Assembly (NCBI GenBank): GCA_937892025.1
Contig: CALAVA010000165.1
Span: forward strand, 1-45,279
Direction: 5' to 3'
Length of the DNA stretch: 45,279 bases
From: an uncultured Bacteroidales bacterium
GTDB lineage: Bacteria > Bacteroidota > Bacteroidia > Bacteroidales > WCHB1-69
In this document: piece after piece, positions 1 through 7,777 of the stretch
Position numbering within the stretch: the first letter of the stretch is position 1
Layout of the letters: every line of letters begins with the position of its first letter
Made by a program: the position numbers and the translations under genes
The notes under the pieces: model-generated
The model's input: the letters and a program-made list of their open reading frames with translations, nothing else
What the model was told of the DNA's origin: nothing
The model's database searches: none

Positions 1-1
1 C

Positions 2-451
2 CAGGAGACCAGGGATTATCTGTGCGAGGAACTTCATAAACTTGGAGAATTCGCCGTGGAGAACGGAACGACCGTGATTCTCGAACCTCTCAACCGTGGA
101 GAATGCTTCTACATGAGGCTCGTCGCCGACGCCGCCGCCATTGCCCGCGATGCAGACAGTGAGGGAGTGAAGTGCATGGGCGACTTCTGGCACATGAAGG
201 AGGAACCTTCCGATTATGCTGCCTTCTGCGCAGCCGGACCAAAACTGCAGCATGTACATATCGCCAGCCGCGGGCGGCGCAAGACTCCCGGCGAGGACGG
301 GGAACTCGACAATTATGTTGATGGGTTCCGCGGTCTCAAGAAAATCGGCTACGATAAATACGTAAGCTTCGAGTGTGGTCAAGCCGGTGATCCTAAAACC
401 GTCCTTTCAGCCGCTGTGGAGCTCCTCCGCAAACAGTGGGACGAGGCATAA
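2..451 (+). CDS. Sugar phosphate isomerase/epimerase, 3' part
   Basis: The frame is open from base 2, so the gene begins upstream of the window and only the C-terminal part (149 codons) is present. The segment ILEPLNR carries the glutamate typical of xylose-isomerase-like TIM barrels (hydroxypyruvate isomerase and sugar phosphate epimerase families). GDFWHM, HVHIAS and FECG follow in the order expected for the metal and substrate ligands. It is probably a cytoplasmic sugar isomerase or epimerase; the substrate cannot be told. Composition is balanced, unlike everything right of 2,660. The gene ends just before a GC hairpin. Confidence 0.8.
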   Translation, partial: QETRDYLCEELHKLGEFAVENGTTVILEPLNRGECFYMRLVADAAAIARDADSEGVKCMGDFWHMKEEPSDYAAFCAAGPKLQHVHIASRGRRKTPGEDGELDNYVDGFRGLKKIGYDKYVSFECGQAGDPKTVLSAAVELLRKQWDEA

Positions 452-680
452 GTGAGTTTGAGGGGGTCCGCCCCCTCATTCTTGAAAGCCAGGAGCAATA
501 AAAAAAGACCTGCGGCCGATAGACAGCCTTCTCGTGAGCGATTCTCTTGCGAACGGAAGGTTTTTCAAAAGTCTTCCTCGCGCGCATTTCACGGATGGCG
601 CCGGTCTTCTCGAACTTCCTCTTGAACTTCTTGAGGGCGCGCTCGATGTTCTCGCCTTCCTTGATGGGAACTATGATCAT
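393..680 (-). CDS. rpsU: Ribosomal protein bS21, with an odd C-terminal extension
   Basis: Residues 1-55 (MIIVPIKEGENIERALKKF and on) match Bacteroidota bS21, including Tyr54 in KAVYR. The start is fixed by AAGGAGGTG at 691-699 on the minus strand, about 10 bases before the ATG. Most Bacteroidota genes lack a Shine-Dalgarno site; rpsU is a known exception, linked to autoregulation through bS21 covering the anti-Shine-Dalgarno of 16S RNA. The family is usually about 63-65 residues, but here the frame stays open to 95, through the hairpin at 460-477 and into the convergent gene. The extra 35-40 residues look non-native, so an indel after residue 55 is likely. Confidence 0.88.
   Translation of the reverse strand: MIIVPIKEGENIERALKKFKRKFEKTGAIREMRARKTFEKPSVRKRIAHEKAVYRPQVFFYCSWLSRMRGRTPSNSLMPRPTVCGGAPQRLKGRF
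460..477. terminator. GC-rich hairpin between convergent genes
   Basis: Perfect 7-bp stem GAGGGGG/CCCCCTC with loop TCCG. It lies just after the isomerase stop and would serve as a terminator for it. The long S21 reading frame on the other strand runs through it, which suggests that frame is not the true S21 end. Confidence 0.6.
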
Positions 681-690
681 AATGTCTTTA

Positions 691-700
691 CACCTCCTTT
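691..700 (-). promoter_or_regulatory. Strong Shine-Dalgarno of rpsU
   Basis: AAAGGAGGTG on the minus strand, 10 bases before the rpsU ATG. It is the only strong one I noticed in the window; other starts here are preceded by A-rich leaders. Confidence 0.7.
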
Positions 701-738
701 TACAAAGCGGGTGCAAAGATATATATTTTTTAGTTAAA

Positions 739-1458
739 TCAAAACTTTTTCTCTTTCAGAATCTTCATGAAGGTTTCCATCCCCTTCGTCGCCACCTCCG
801 TGATTTGGGTTATGCGTCCATCTTGCACGGGAACCTCCTTTGGATCAATGAGGTAGATAGGGATATCCGGACGGGCGTACCTGTACAGTCCTGCGGCGGG
901 ATAAACCTTGAGCGAAGTACCTACGATGAGGATGAGGCCGGCGCTTTCCACCAGGTCAATTGCTTTGCCGATATTGGGAACGGCTTCGCCGAAGAATACG
1001 ATATGCGGCCTGAGCTGGACGCCTTCCGGGGACTTGTCTCCCAGCCGGACCGGTTCATATCCGACGTCGATTATTCCTCCGGTCGAAAAGGAGTCCCCGT
1101 CGTTGTAACTGTCCTCAGGCCGGACTTTGGTGAGTTCTCCGTGAAGGTGAAGGACCCTCGTGCTGCCTGCCCTCTCGTGCAGGTTGTCCACGTTCTGGGT
1201 GATGACATTGACATCATAAGTATCTTCCAATGAGGCGATTGCATTGTGGGCTGGATTAGGCTTTGCATCACGCAGCTGCGCTCTTCGTTCGTTATAGAAC
1301 TCGAGAACCAGGGAAGGATTGCTTTCCCATCCGTATATGGAACAGACCTCGTTTATGTCATATTTGTCCCAGAGTCCTCCGTTGTCCCTGAATGTCGAGA
1401 TGCCGCTTTCTGCGCTAACTCCTGCCCCCGAGAGGACTACGATGTGTTTTCTTGCCAT
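739..1458 (-). CDS. Sir2-family NAD-dependent deacylase without zinc cysteines
   Basis: 239 residues from the start MARKHIVV, chosen because its ATG overlaps the stop of the upstream ATPase (TGATG). The NAD-binding motif GAGVSAESG is at 11-19, TQNVDNLH at 87-94 and the catalytic histidine in LHLHGEL at about 106. The region after HGEL, where sirtuins usually carry four zinc-binding cysteines, has none; it reads through a short loop to RPHIVFFGE. I recall similar cysteine-free sirtuins from Bacteroidota. It should remove acyl groups from protein lysines using NAD+; its targets are unknown. Confidence 0.9.
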   Translation of the reverse strand: MARKHIVVLSGAGVSAESGISTFRDNGGLWDKYDINEVCSIYGWESNPSLVLEFYNERRAQLRDAKPNPAHNAIASLEDTYDVNVITQNVDNLHERAGSTRVLHLHGELTKVRPEDSYNDGDSFSTGGIIDVGYEPVRLGDKSPEGVQLRPHIVFFGEAVPNIGKAIDLVESAGLILIVGTSLKVYPAAGLYRYARPDIPIYLIDPKEVPVQDGRITQITEVATKGMETFMKILKEKKF

Positions 1459-2612
1459 CAGATTACAATCTTGAAATAATACTTTCTCACCCAATACTCG
1501 AAAAGGGGATCGATGATGGAAGGGACATCGTCATCGTCGAAGGTGACGATTTCCTTTTTCATCAATGCATCCTTGAGCCTTCGGACGTTGGCCGACGAAT
1601 TCAGGCCGTATTCTTTGATGATGTCTGCGGAACTGAATTTCTTTTTCCCGTCCACGATTGCCCTGAGCAGACTTACCTGGAAAGTCGTGAGGTCGTCCAT
1701 TGTCGCCTTGAACCGAGGCTCGTGGATTGACAGCAGGATGCCCAGGGACTCCAGCAGCATCGGTTCGGTGATGTAGCCCCTGGTAAGGTAGTCGCAGATA
1801 GAGGAGAAGTGGTTGATATACCACATATTGTTGCGAAGCAGGCTGCTTACCCCGAGGATAAGTTCCCTGTCAACTACCTTGCCTCCTGAGAGGAAGCCTT
1901 TCACGATATGTTCGGCGATGACTTTGCTTTCGGGTTCCCGGATAGGGAAATGTTCGACCAGGCGGTAGAAGAAACGCCGGTCCTTGAAAATGCTTTTCAT
2001 CGCGTTGACCTGCGACCCGACCAGGATGAAAGAACATGCAGGAGTATCCGTAGGCCTGTTCTCGCGGATCACTTTCTCCATGGCCTTCCACACCCTTTCC
2101 CCGTCTTCTGTCTTGTCGAGGTTCTGGAATTCATCGAGTATCATGATGATATGCTGTCTTGATTCCTTTCCGATGCGGAAGGGGAGGAGGAGCATCTTTT
2201 CAAGGTCATTGTCGTCGGGATCCCAGTTTAGGGATACGACCTGGCCATGGTCGGAAAAAGCGATATGGTCGAAGATGAAATGGGTGCCTTCAAGATGGTT
2301 CGCGATTATCCTGGAGTATTCGTCAGGAGTGGAGGCGACCGTGCGTATGGCGGTGGAACCATATGTGACCAGGAAATCGGACACTGTCCTTATGGGGATG
2401 AGGTCTGTCTGGCCCACAGAGAACCTGGTACCGTTGATCCTCAGGTTGAACAGTACCTGCTGGATGAGAGAATGCTTCCCGCTTTTCGGGGGAGCGTAGA
2501 TGGTAATGTTCTCGCCGTGAGTGATGAGATTTCCCAGGATGGTAGCATCCTCCTTTTTGCCGATGAAGTTCTTTCCGGTGACGTATCTGTCGTATATGAA
2601 CGGTGAATCCAT
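1458..2612 (-). CDS. AAA-type ATP-binding protein (archaeal ATPase-like)
   Basis: 384 residues. Walker A is APPKSGKHS at about 40-48 and Walker B IIMILDEFQN at about 155-164. The C-terminal part (LFEYWVRKYYF) resembles the winged-helix end of the ATPase/DUF234-type proteins common in Bacteroidales. Role unknown. It overlaps the sirtuin by one base, so the two are probably cotranslated. The minus-strand sequence TATTTTTG near 2,636-2,643 fits the Bacteroides -7 box (TAnnTTTG) and would be its promoter, placing bacterial DNA up to about 2,650. Confidence 0.8.
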   Translation of the reverse strand: MDSPFIYDRYVTGKNFIGKKEDATILGNLITHGENITIYAPPKSGKHSLIQQVLFNLRINGTRFSVGQTDLIPIRTVSDFLVTYGSTAIRTVASTPDEYSRIIANHLEGTHFIFDHIAFSDHGQVVSLNWDPDDNDLEKMLLLPFRIGKESRQHIIMILDEFQNLDKTEDGERVWKAMEKVIRENRPTDTPACSFILVGSQVNAMKSIFKDRRFFYRLVEHFPIREPESKVIAEHIVKGFLSGGKVVDRELILGVSSLLRNNMWYINHFSSICDYLTRGYITEPMLLESLGILLSIHEPRFKATMDDLTTFQVSLLRAIVDGKKKFSSADIIKEYGLNSSANVRRLKDALMKKEIVTFDDDDVPSIIDPLFEYWVRKYYFKIVI

Positions 2613-2704
2613 AGGGGAAACATTTTTGTTAGCACAAAAATAATACTTTCGGCAGATAAATAAAAAAATATTTGTATATTAAATAAAAACATTTAAATTA
2701 GTTT
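2613..2704. other. Junction between bacterial and AT-rich element DNA
   Basis: Composition drops abruptly here. The left part holds the probable ATPase promoter; the right part (about 2,665-2,690) has TTTGTATATTAAATAAA, also seen near 6,855 and 21,680 in the element. I see no tRNA, integrase or flanking direct repeat that would mark an attachment site. Confidence 0.5.
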
Positions 2705-3820
2705 ATGATAGACGGAATTAAAAATTTTAGTAACATTAACTTACCATTTGATTCTTCAAGTAGATATGGCGATGTTGATGGTATTTCATTACAAAATTTG
2801 TTTTATGCAAAAAACGGGTATTTTCCGGGCTGTTATTTGTTTGACTATGAATCAAGAACAAATGGCGATTACAAATTTGACACCAAAAAGATAGCAAAGT
2901 ATTTATTGGAAAATACTCCAAAGGACGAAGACATTGAATTTACCCCCTATTTCACAACTATTCTTGGAAATAAAGAAGATAAGACAAATCTTGGATTTTG
3001 TATTATTCTTAATAAGAGTAACATTTACGCAAGATTTGAGACTTCAGTAACAGAGTCTTATGTGCTATTCGACAACAAGCATATTGATGAATTAAATTCG
3101 TTTGTTGAATCTGTTCTTCAATTTTATATCGCACCTGAGGGCGAAGAAAATAATATTTGGAGATTGTGTAGTAGCACTTCTGGGTATTATCTTGATAAAG
3201 GCAAGGTAAAAGTTTACCAAAACTTTGATATTAAAAAGTTGTATAACGATGGGTTTGAAGTTGAAGATGAAAAGATTCGCAACTTCATTGCTGAAGACGA
3301 TAAAAGTGGCCTTGTCATTTTGCATGGTGAAAAAGGTACAGGTAAGACTTCATATATCAAACACCTTGTTAATTTATTCCCAAATAGAAAATTTGTATAT
3401 GTTCCTGCAAGTATGATTACGCTTTTAGGTGAGCCATCTTTTGGCTCTTTCCTTATTACTTTGAATAACCACGTTATTATTCTTGAAGACTGTGAAAATG
3501 CAATCAGAGACAGAAAAGAAAGTGGAAGTGCTTCTGCTGTTTCATTACTTCTTAATATGACTGACGGGCTGCTTTCTGATGACCTTGGAATGAAATTTAT
3601 CTGTACTTTCAATGAAGATATGAAGAATATTGATAGCGCTCTTTTGAGAAAAGGCAGATTAATGTCAAAATATGAATTTAAAGAATTAGCAGTTCCTAAG
3701 GCTGAAGAAATTTTAAGAGAACGTGGTATTGAAACCACTCTTAATAAGCCGATTACCCTTGCTGAAATTTTCCATTATGGAGAAGCAGGATACGACACGG
3801 TTAAAAAATCAATTATCTAA
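2705..3820 (+). CDS. AAA+ ATPase, Bcs1-like
   Basis: 371 residues. The N-terminal 190 residues are unrecognised. The AAA+ module follows: Walker A GEKGTGKT at 208-215, Walker B VIILEDCE at about 257-264, a sensor-1-like CTFNED at 300-305 and an arginine-finger region LLRKGRL at 313-319. The last part resembles the ATPase module of Bcs1/CDC48-type proteins. It is the first gene of a plus-strand run with IF-1 (5-bp gap) and Hsp20, so a chaperone or remodelling role early in expression is plausible. Substrate unknown. Confidence 0.8.
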   Translation: MIDGIKNFSNINLPFDSSSRYGDVDGISLQNLFYAKNGYFPGCYLFDYESRTNGDYKFDTKKIAKYLLENTPKDEDIEFTPYFTTILGNKEDKTNLGFCIILNKSNIYARFETSVTESYVLFDNKHIDELNSFVESVLQFYIAPEGEENNIWRLCSSTSGYYLDKGKVKVYQNFDIKKLYNDGFEVEDEKIRNFIAEDDKSGLVILHGEKGTGKTSYIKHLVNLFPNRKFVYVPASMITLLGEPSFGSFLITLNNHVIILEDCENAIRDRKESGSASAVSLLLNMTDGLLSDDLGMKFICTFNEDMKNIDSALLRKGRLMSKYEFKELAVPKAEEILRERGIETTLNKPITLAEIFHYGEAGYDTVKKSII

Positions 3821-3825
3821 TATTT

Positions 3826-4044
3826 ATGTCTAAACAAGGATTAATTACACAAGAAGGAGTTGTGATACAAGCATTGCCAAATGCAATGTTTAGAGTTGAA
3901 TTGGATGACACAGGAATTGAATTACTTTGTGTAATAAGTGGAAAAATTAGACAAAACTACATAAGAATACTTGAAGGTGATAGGGTGAGAGTTGAAATCT
4001 CACCTTATGACATGACAAGAGGTAGAATTGTAACAAGACTATAA
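3826..4044 (+). CDS. infA: Translation initiation factor IF-1 homologue
   Basis: 72 residues, the usual IF-1 length. The OB-fold landmarks are present: EGVVIQALPNAMFRVEL near the N-terminus, ISGKIRQNYIRIL in the middle and SPYDMTRGRIV at the end. It differs from cellular IF-1 where HEVLAHISGK is normally found (here IELLCVISGK), and its codons are AT-rich like the rest of the element, so it is not simply host sequence. It should bind the ribosomal A site during initiation. It lies in a tight run between the AAA ATPase and Hsp20. Confidence 0.9.
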   Translation: MSKQGLITQEGVVIQALPNAMFRVELDDTGIELLCVISGKIRQNYIRILEGDRVRVEISPYDMTRGRIVTRL

Positions 4045-4066
4045 TAAACTTTAAAATATTAGTACT

Positions 4067-4417
4067 ATGTTAGAAAGATTATTTAGTTATTTCCCGTTAA
4101 CTACTTGGGAAAATGATTTTTCAAAACTTTTCGATGCTTTTGATTTTGGAAAACCGTTATTTAACAATGCATCAAATTTTGTATCAAAAGACGGATACTA
4201 TGAACTTTCAATGGATGTTGATGCAAATTCAACAGCAGACAACGTTGAAATTAATCTTGAAAAAGATAGAATGGTTGAAGTTAAGTATCACATTAAGAAA
4301 GAGACTTCTGAACATATGGTAAGTGTTAAGGAGTATCTTCCTAAAAATGCCGATGCTGATACTCTTGATGCTGAAATTAATAATGGTAAATTAATCATTA
4401 CCGTAAAGAAAAAGTGA
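4067..4417 (+). CDS. Small heat shock protein, Hsp20/alpha-crystallin
   Basis: 116 residues. The alpha-crystallin domain covers about 40-116: DGYYELSMDVD, then KDRMVEVKYHI, then VSVKEYLPKNADADTLDA and the terminal strand INNGKLIITVKKK. There is no C-terminal I-x-I tail. Hsp20 genes are known from large tailed phages. It closes the ATPase/IF-1 run and is followed by a strong bidirectional terminator. Confidence 0.9.
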   Translation: MLERLFSYFPLTTWENDFSKLFDAFDFGKPLFNNASNFVSKDGYYELSMDVDANSTADNVEINLEKDRMVEVKYHIKKETSEHMVSVKEYLPKNADADTLDAEINNGKLIITVKKK

Positions 4418-4436
4418 ATTAAATCTTATTAACAAA

Positions 4437-4464
4437 AAAGGGTGGCGAAGATTCGTCACCCTTT
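4437..4464. terminator. Bidirectional terminator after hsp20
   Basis: Stem AAAGGGTGGCGAA/TTCGTCACCCTTT (one G-T pair) with a T-rich end on both strands, between convergent genes. Confidence 0.85.
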
Positions 4465-4530
4465 ATTATTTTGTGAATATACTTTTTAACACAAATCGCC
4501 CTCACATTCTAATTCGTCTTAATCACCGAA

Positions 4531-4791
4531 TTATTCTTCAGTTTCTTCAAACGGAGAACCTTCGAAATACCCTTCTTCATCAAACCATTCAATCCATTGC
4601 TCTATCGTATCACTTGAATTCCATTCGTAAATAGAACTTAGCATTTGTTCAGGACCAACCATTTCAATAAGATAGTCCCATTTTTCTAGTATAATTGGGT
4701 CTATTGTTCCTTCTTTTAAAATCCTTTTTGTTGCTTCTGCAATTATATTCATTAATTGGCTTTCGTTTATTTTTAATACTTGCTTTTTCAT
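4531..4791 (-). CDS. Small protein with N-terminal (L/I)-x-E motif
   Basis: 86 residues. Residues 8-27 are INESQLMNIIAEATKRILKE, the clearest copy of a motif shared by at least eight proteins here. In T4, short N-terminal propeptides ending (L/I)-x-E direct internal proteins into the prohead and are cut there by gp21. By analogy this would be a packaged protein cut after Glu27; that is inference. The remainder is acidic (ends PFEETEE) and unrecognised. It lies downstream of the 258-residue gene, 27 bp away, probably in the same operon. Confidence 0.7.
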   Translation of the reverse strand: MKKQVLKINESQLMNIIAEATKRILKEGTIDPIILEKWDYLIEMVGPEQMLSSIYEWNSSDTIEQWIEWFDEEGYFEGSPFEETEE

Positions 4792-4818
4792 GATATATTT
4801 TTATTTATTATTTATTAT

Positions 4819-5595
4819 TTACCACATAACCAATGACATATCATATCTTTCAAACGGGTCTTCAGTTGTTCCTGCTGCGTGACAATTAAGTGTGCCGTGA
4901 ATTTCAAATCCATCAGGTGTTCTTATTAAAAGAAGATATTCTTTCCATTTTGCGCCATCGTTTTCCCTATATCCGCCATCTTTAACACTAACTTCGCAAT
5001 CGTATCCAAGAGATTCAATTGCATCAACAACTAAAGTTACTCCGTGCCAATTTTCGTCATGATACAAATGACTTGTTATATCATGTGTTACCATATATAT
5101 CCTGTTCTTTGCTGTTCTTTTTGAACTAACTTCATTAACGGCACGTTTTACCATATATAATATGTCTTGTTCTGTCAGACTAATTTTTTTTGATTCATAT
5201 AAATCATCAAGTCCTTCTGTAAACTCATCTTCATCAAAATTCATATTTGCTTCTATTGTGTTTATGTCTTCAGAAGTAAGAATATCTGACAAATTGTATT
5301 CTTCACCATCTTCATCATAACACATTATATTTGTTATGTAAAATTTGAATTCTCCACCGATTTCTGATTCAGAAGGGCTTGCTTTGTCAACTGGCCATAA
5401 TACTGCGCTTCTGTAAGAAGAAACATATGGTCTTTCTGTTATTTCTATAGTTATAAAGAAATTATATAGTTGTCCTTCAATCTCAACATAGTCTTCTTTT
5501 GTCTCGTAGTCTTTTCCTACCTCTCTAATTTTACCTTGTTCTTCAAGCGCATTTAACAAGTCATTTAAAACAACTTCTCTATTCAATTTGTTCAT
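4819..5595 (-). CDS. Two-module protein with internal (L/I/V)-x-E motif
   Basis: 258 residues, unrecognised. Residues 139-155 (SLTEQDILYMVKRAVNE) resemble the shared motif and separate an acidic N-terminal module from a C-terminal module beginning near 160. Such a position suggests two domains released by cleavage. The start overlaps the end of the upstream amidase by four bases, so the two are cotranslated. Confidence 0.65.
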   Translation of the reverse strand: MNKLNREVVLNDLLNALEEQGKIREVGKDYETKEDYVEIEGQLYNFFITIEITERPYVSSYRSAVLWPVDKASPSESEIGGEFKFYITNIMCYDEDGEEYNLSDILTSEDINTIEANMNFDEDEFTEGLDDLYESKKISLTEQDILYMVKRAVNEVSSKRTAKNRIYMVTHDITSHLYHDENWHGVTLVVDAIESLGYDCEVSVKDGGYRENDGAKWKEYLLLIRTPDGFEIHGTLNCHAAGTTEDPFERYDMSLVMW

Positions 5596-6446
5596 TTCTT
5601 TAATGAATTTAAATATCTTATTATTCCATCAACATGTGTCCTAATAACCATTTCACGGCCTTCTGCTGACAATATATATTTTACATCTTCAACATTGTCA
5701 TAGAAAAAGTTTTCGGTAAGAACGGCAGGGCAATATGAATGGTAAATGATATAGAAATTTGATTCCAAATCACTATCTCCATCTGATTTGTCGGTTCTTA
5801 TTTTGTGTCCCATAAAGTTTTTCCTTGCTTCTTTATATAAGCACTCTGCAAATGCGTCACTTTTTGTCGTTCCTTTTGTTGTAAATGCACACCATCCTCT
5901 TGCTGTTTTCCATTCAGTTCCATTTCCTGCTGCGTTTGAGTGAATTGATATTAAAATTACATTATTAACACCAACTTCATTGCAGATTTTATTAACTCTA
6001 TTAACTCGTTCTTTAAGCGAAATATCAATTATTTCTGGGACTATTATTCTTGCATCATAACCAAGATTTACAAGCCTTTTTTGCACTTCTGCTGATATTT
6101 CTCTATTCCATTTATATTCATAAAAATCTATTTCAGGAGATATTTTTTTAAGTGAATATGGACTTCTTTTTCCTGGCGTGTTGTTTCCGTGACCATTGTC
6201 AATCAAAATGACCATTTTACAATCATTTGAAGTATTGTTACCTGATTGTCCAAGATTTGGTTCTTCATTTGGCTCATTATCAGGCTCATCATTTGGCTCA
6301 TCAATCGGTTCATCGTGAACTTCGTTGTTCACTATCGTATCATTTTCATTTGATATCGGCTCGTTATCATTCGTATTTTCAACAACAGGTTTCTTGCTTA
6401 ATAATGTTTTGAAAAAATTCAATATTGCATCCCAAAAACTTTTCAT
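5592..6446 (-). CDS. N-acetylmuramoyl-L-alanine amidase (Amidase_3), endolysin
   Basis: 284 residues. The zinc amidase domain runs from about 77 to 280: LIDNGHG (His86), WNREISAE (Glu116), ISIHSNA (His169) and TENFFYDN (Glu245, catalytic position). The first 75 residues hold a short hydrophobic amphipathic stretch (FWDAILNFFKTLL) and an acidic repeat linker of DEPNDEPDNEPNEEPN type. It should cut the amide bond between muramic acid and the peptide stem for lysis. No classical signal peptide is visible, so a holin would release it; a small membrane protein lies 0.4 kb away. Confidence 0.88.
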   Translation of the reverse strand: MKSFWDAILNFFKTLLSKKPVVENTNDNEPISNENDTIVNNEVHDEPIDEPNDEPDNEPNEEPNLGQSGNNTSNDCKMVILIDNGHGNNTPGKRSPYSLKKISPEIDFYEYKWNREISAEVQKRLVNLGYDARIIVPEIIDISLKERVNRVNKICNEVGVNNVILISIHSNAAGNGTEWKTARGWCAFTTKGTTKSDAFAECLYKEARKNFMGHKIRTDKSDGDSDLESNFYIIYHSYCPAVLTENFFYDNVEDVKYILSAEGREMVIRTHVDGIIRYLNSLKK

Positions 6447-6475
6447 TGTTGCAAATTTAAAAACAGTTATTTTGC

Positions 6476-6486
6476 TATAAATAGTT
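6476..6486 (-). promoter_or_regulatory. Candidate late promoter, AACTATTTATA
   Basis: Minus-strand AACTATTTATA 30 bases upstream of the amidase start. The same 11-mer, or a one-base variant, precedes five other minus-strand genes. Confidence 0.45.
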
Positions 6487-6570
6487 GATAAAGTCCAATT
6501 TTATAAAAAACAAAAACTTTTTGCAAAATCATAATATTTATAATTTACCGTCCGTCCACGAAATAAGGAA

Positions 6571-6600
6571 GAAGCCCACGGCTTTAACCGTTGGAGTTTA
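6571..6600. repeat. Hairpin resembling an IS200/IS605 right end
   Basis: GAAGCCCACGGCTTTAACCG followed by TTGGAG. The stem CCCACGG/CCGTTGG has one mismatch and loop CTTTAA. This wording is close to the end hairpins of IS200/IS605-type elements carrying tnpB. No transposase remains nearby, so it would be a scar, or a chance likeness. Confidence 0.35.
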
Positions 6601-6622
6601 TGCCACAATAAATCAATATCTT

Positions 6623-6826
6623 ATGATAACCGAATTTAAGTTATATGAAAACGAAATAAAGAAAGCGGAAAAATTCATTGAAAAGCACAAAAAATGCTAT
6701 AAGCCAACAACAATTGGATGTGGTACTGAATACAAATTCTTGCCAAATGCAATTGGAACTGCTGTTTTTATTAAATGTGGGTTTTGTGGAGAGGAAGAAA
6801 ATATTACAGACTATGACCTATGGTAA
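6623..6826 (+). CDS. Small protein with paired cysteines
   Basis: 67 residues from MITEFKLYENEI. This start is preferred to the upstream ATG at 6,485 because the 46 residues between read through the hairpin at 6,571-6,600. It has Cys, then CGT, then CGFCG near the C-terminus, suggesting a small metal-binding knuckle. Function unknown. Confidence 0.5.
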   Translation: MITEFKLYENEIKKAEKFIEKHKKCYKPTTIGCGTEYKFLPNAIGTAVFIKCGFCGEEENITDYDLW

Positions 6827-6882
6827 TCCAAAAATTGCTTTTTAATTATTATTTTTGTATATTAATTTAAATAATTTCAAAA

Positions 6883-7125
6883 ATGTTTACATTTCCAATA
6901 TTATTTAAACTTGATATTATATTAATAATAGTCTTTATGCTTTTAATATTGGTTGTCCATGCAACAAGATTAATTGCTTATTGGCTTGAAACGTTTGAAA
7001 AAGAATTATATTGGATTAAAACTATTAATTGGGGAATTTGTGATATAGCCGCAAACCTTTCAATAATAATGCCTATATTGATAATTTTAGCAAATTTAGT
7101 ATTTTTAATTTTAATGCTTATATAA
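6883..7125 (+). CDS. Small membrane protein, possible holin
   Basis: 80 residues with two hydrophobic stretches (about 6-32 and 52-80) separated by a short charged loop (ETFEKELYW). Size, topology and closeness to the amidase fit a holin, but no family motif is seen. TTTTTGTATATTAA lies 25-35 bases upstream. Confidence 0.55.
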   Translation: MFTFPILFKLDIILIIVFMLLILVVHATRLIAYWLETFEKELYWIKTINWGICDIAANLSIIMPILIILANLVFLILMLI

Positions 7126-7210
7126 TATGTGTCTCAATGAATCTAATTTTTTTAGAAGCATATCAATCATAACACATATAAGCAACTCAATAAACGTATT
7201 GTTCTCCAAC

Positions 7211-7285
7211 ATGTATTATACATTTAAACGTTACGTTTCTTTCAAATGGTGGGTTTTACCGCAGGAAAATCATAAAAAATTTTAA
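7211..7285 (+). pseudogene. Short remnant shared with 29,109-29,177
   Basis: A 24-codon frame ending WWVLPQENHKKF. In another frame the same DNA reads MVGFTAGKS and stop, and that frame recurs at 29,150. The shared stretch (GGTTTTAC, then GCAGGAAAATCATAA) implies a common ancestor sequence, but neither copy is a convincing gene. Confidence 0.3.
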
Positions 7286-7662
7286 CCTTTAATTATTCTA
7301 TATTTAACCCTCAAAACACTATTTGGTAAAATTCCTCCACCTGTTTTATGGATTGTTCCGTCTTTTTCCATACTTTGTAAAAACAAAGCAATTTCAGGAC
7401 AACTTTTGTTTCCTGATATCACGCCAAATTCATTATCACCAAGATTTTTAAATGTTATACCGTTTTGTATGCATTTTTGAGATATGTTTGTCATAATTGA
7501 TTGAACAGAGTCTTGTGATGGCTCTTCTGACCTCCAATCATCAATTTCGTCTTCTTCATATCCATCCTCTAAATCGTCAATGTCTTCACGTATCATTCTT
7601 TTTAATGTTTCAGAAACAATACGTTTTAATGTTGATTCGTTAATTAATATGCTTTTTTTCAT
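7282..7662 (-). CDS. Protein with N-terminal (L/I)-x-E motif
   Basis: 126 residues. Residues 7-26 (INESTLKRIVSETLKRMIRE) match the shared motif, followed by a very acidic stretch (DDLEDGYEEDEIDD) and an unrecognised domain from about 55 to 126. Likely a head-packaged protein on the same reasoning as its relatives. It has the AACTATTTATA element 16 bases upstream. Confidence 0.7.
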   Translation of the reverse strand: MKKSILINESTLKRIVSETLKRMIREDIDDLEDGYEEDEIDDWRSEEPSQDSVQSIMTNISQKCIQNGITFKNLGDNEFGVISGNKSCPEIALFLQSMEKDGTIHKTGGGILPNSVLRVKYRIIKG

Positions 7663-7677
7663 AAAATCAATTTTGTT

Positions 7678-7688
7678 TATAAATAGTT
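7678..7688 (-). promoter_or_regulatory. Candidate late promoter, AACTATTTATA
   Basis: Exact minus-strand copy, 16 bases before the 126-residue gene. Confidence 0.45.
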
Positions 7689-7777
7689 TTATGATTTGAA
7701 AATTATAAGATTACATATTTTTTATGGGTTAACAGATATTTATTATTAAAAAATAAATATAAAAAACATATAAAAAT

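Noticed and set aside
547..1233. Long plus-strand open frame opposite the sirtuin
   Set aside because: Shadow of the sirtuin and rpsU genes, both strongly supported on the minus strand.
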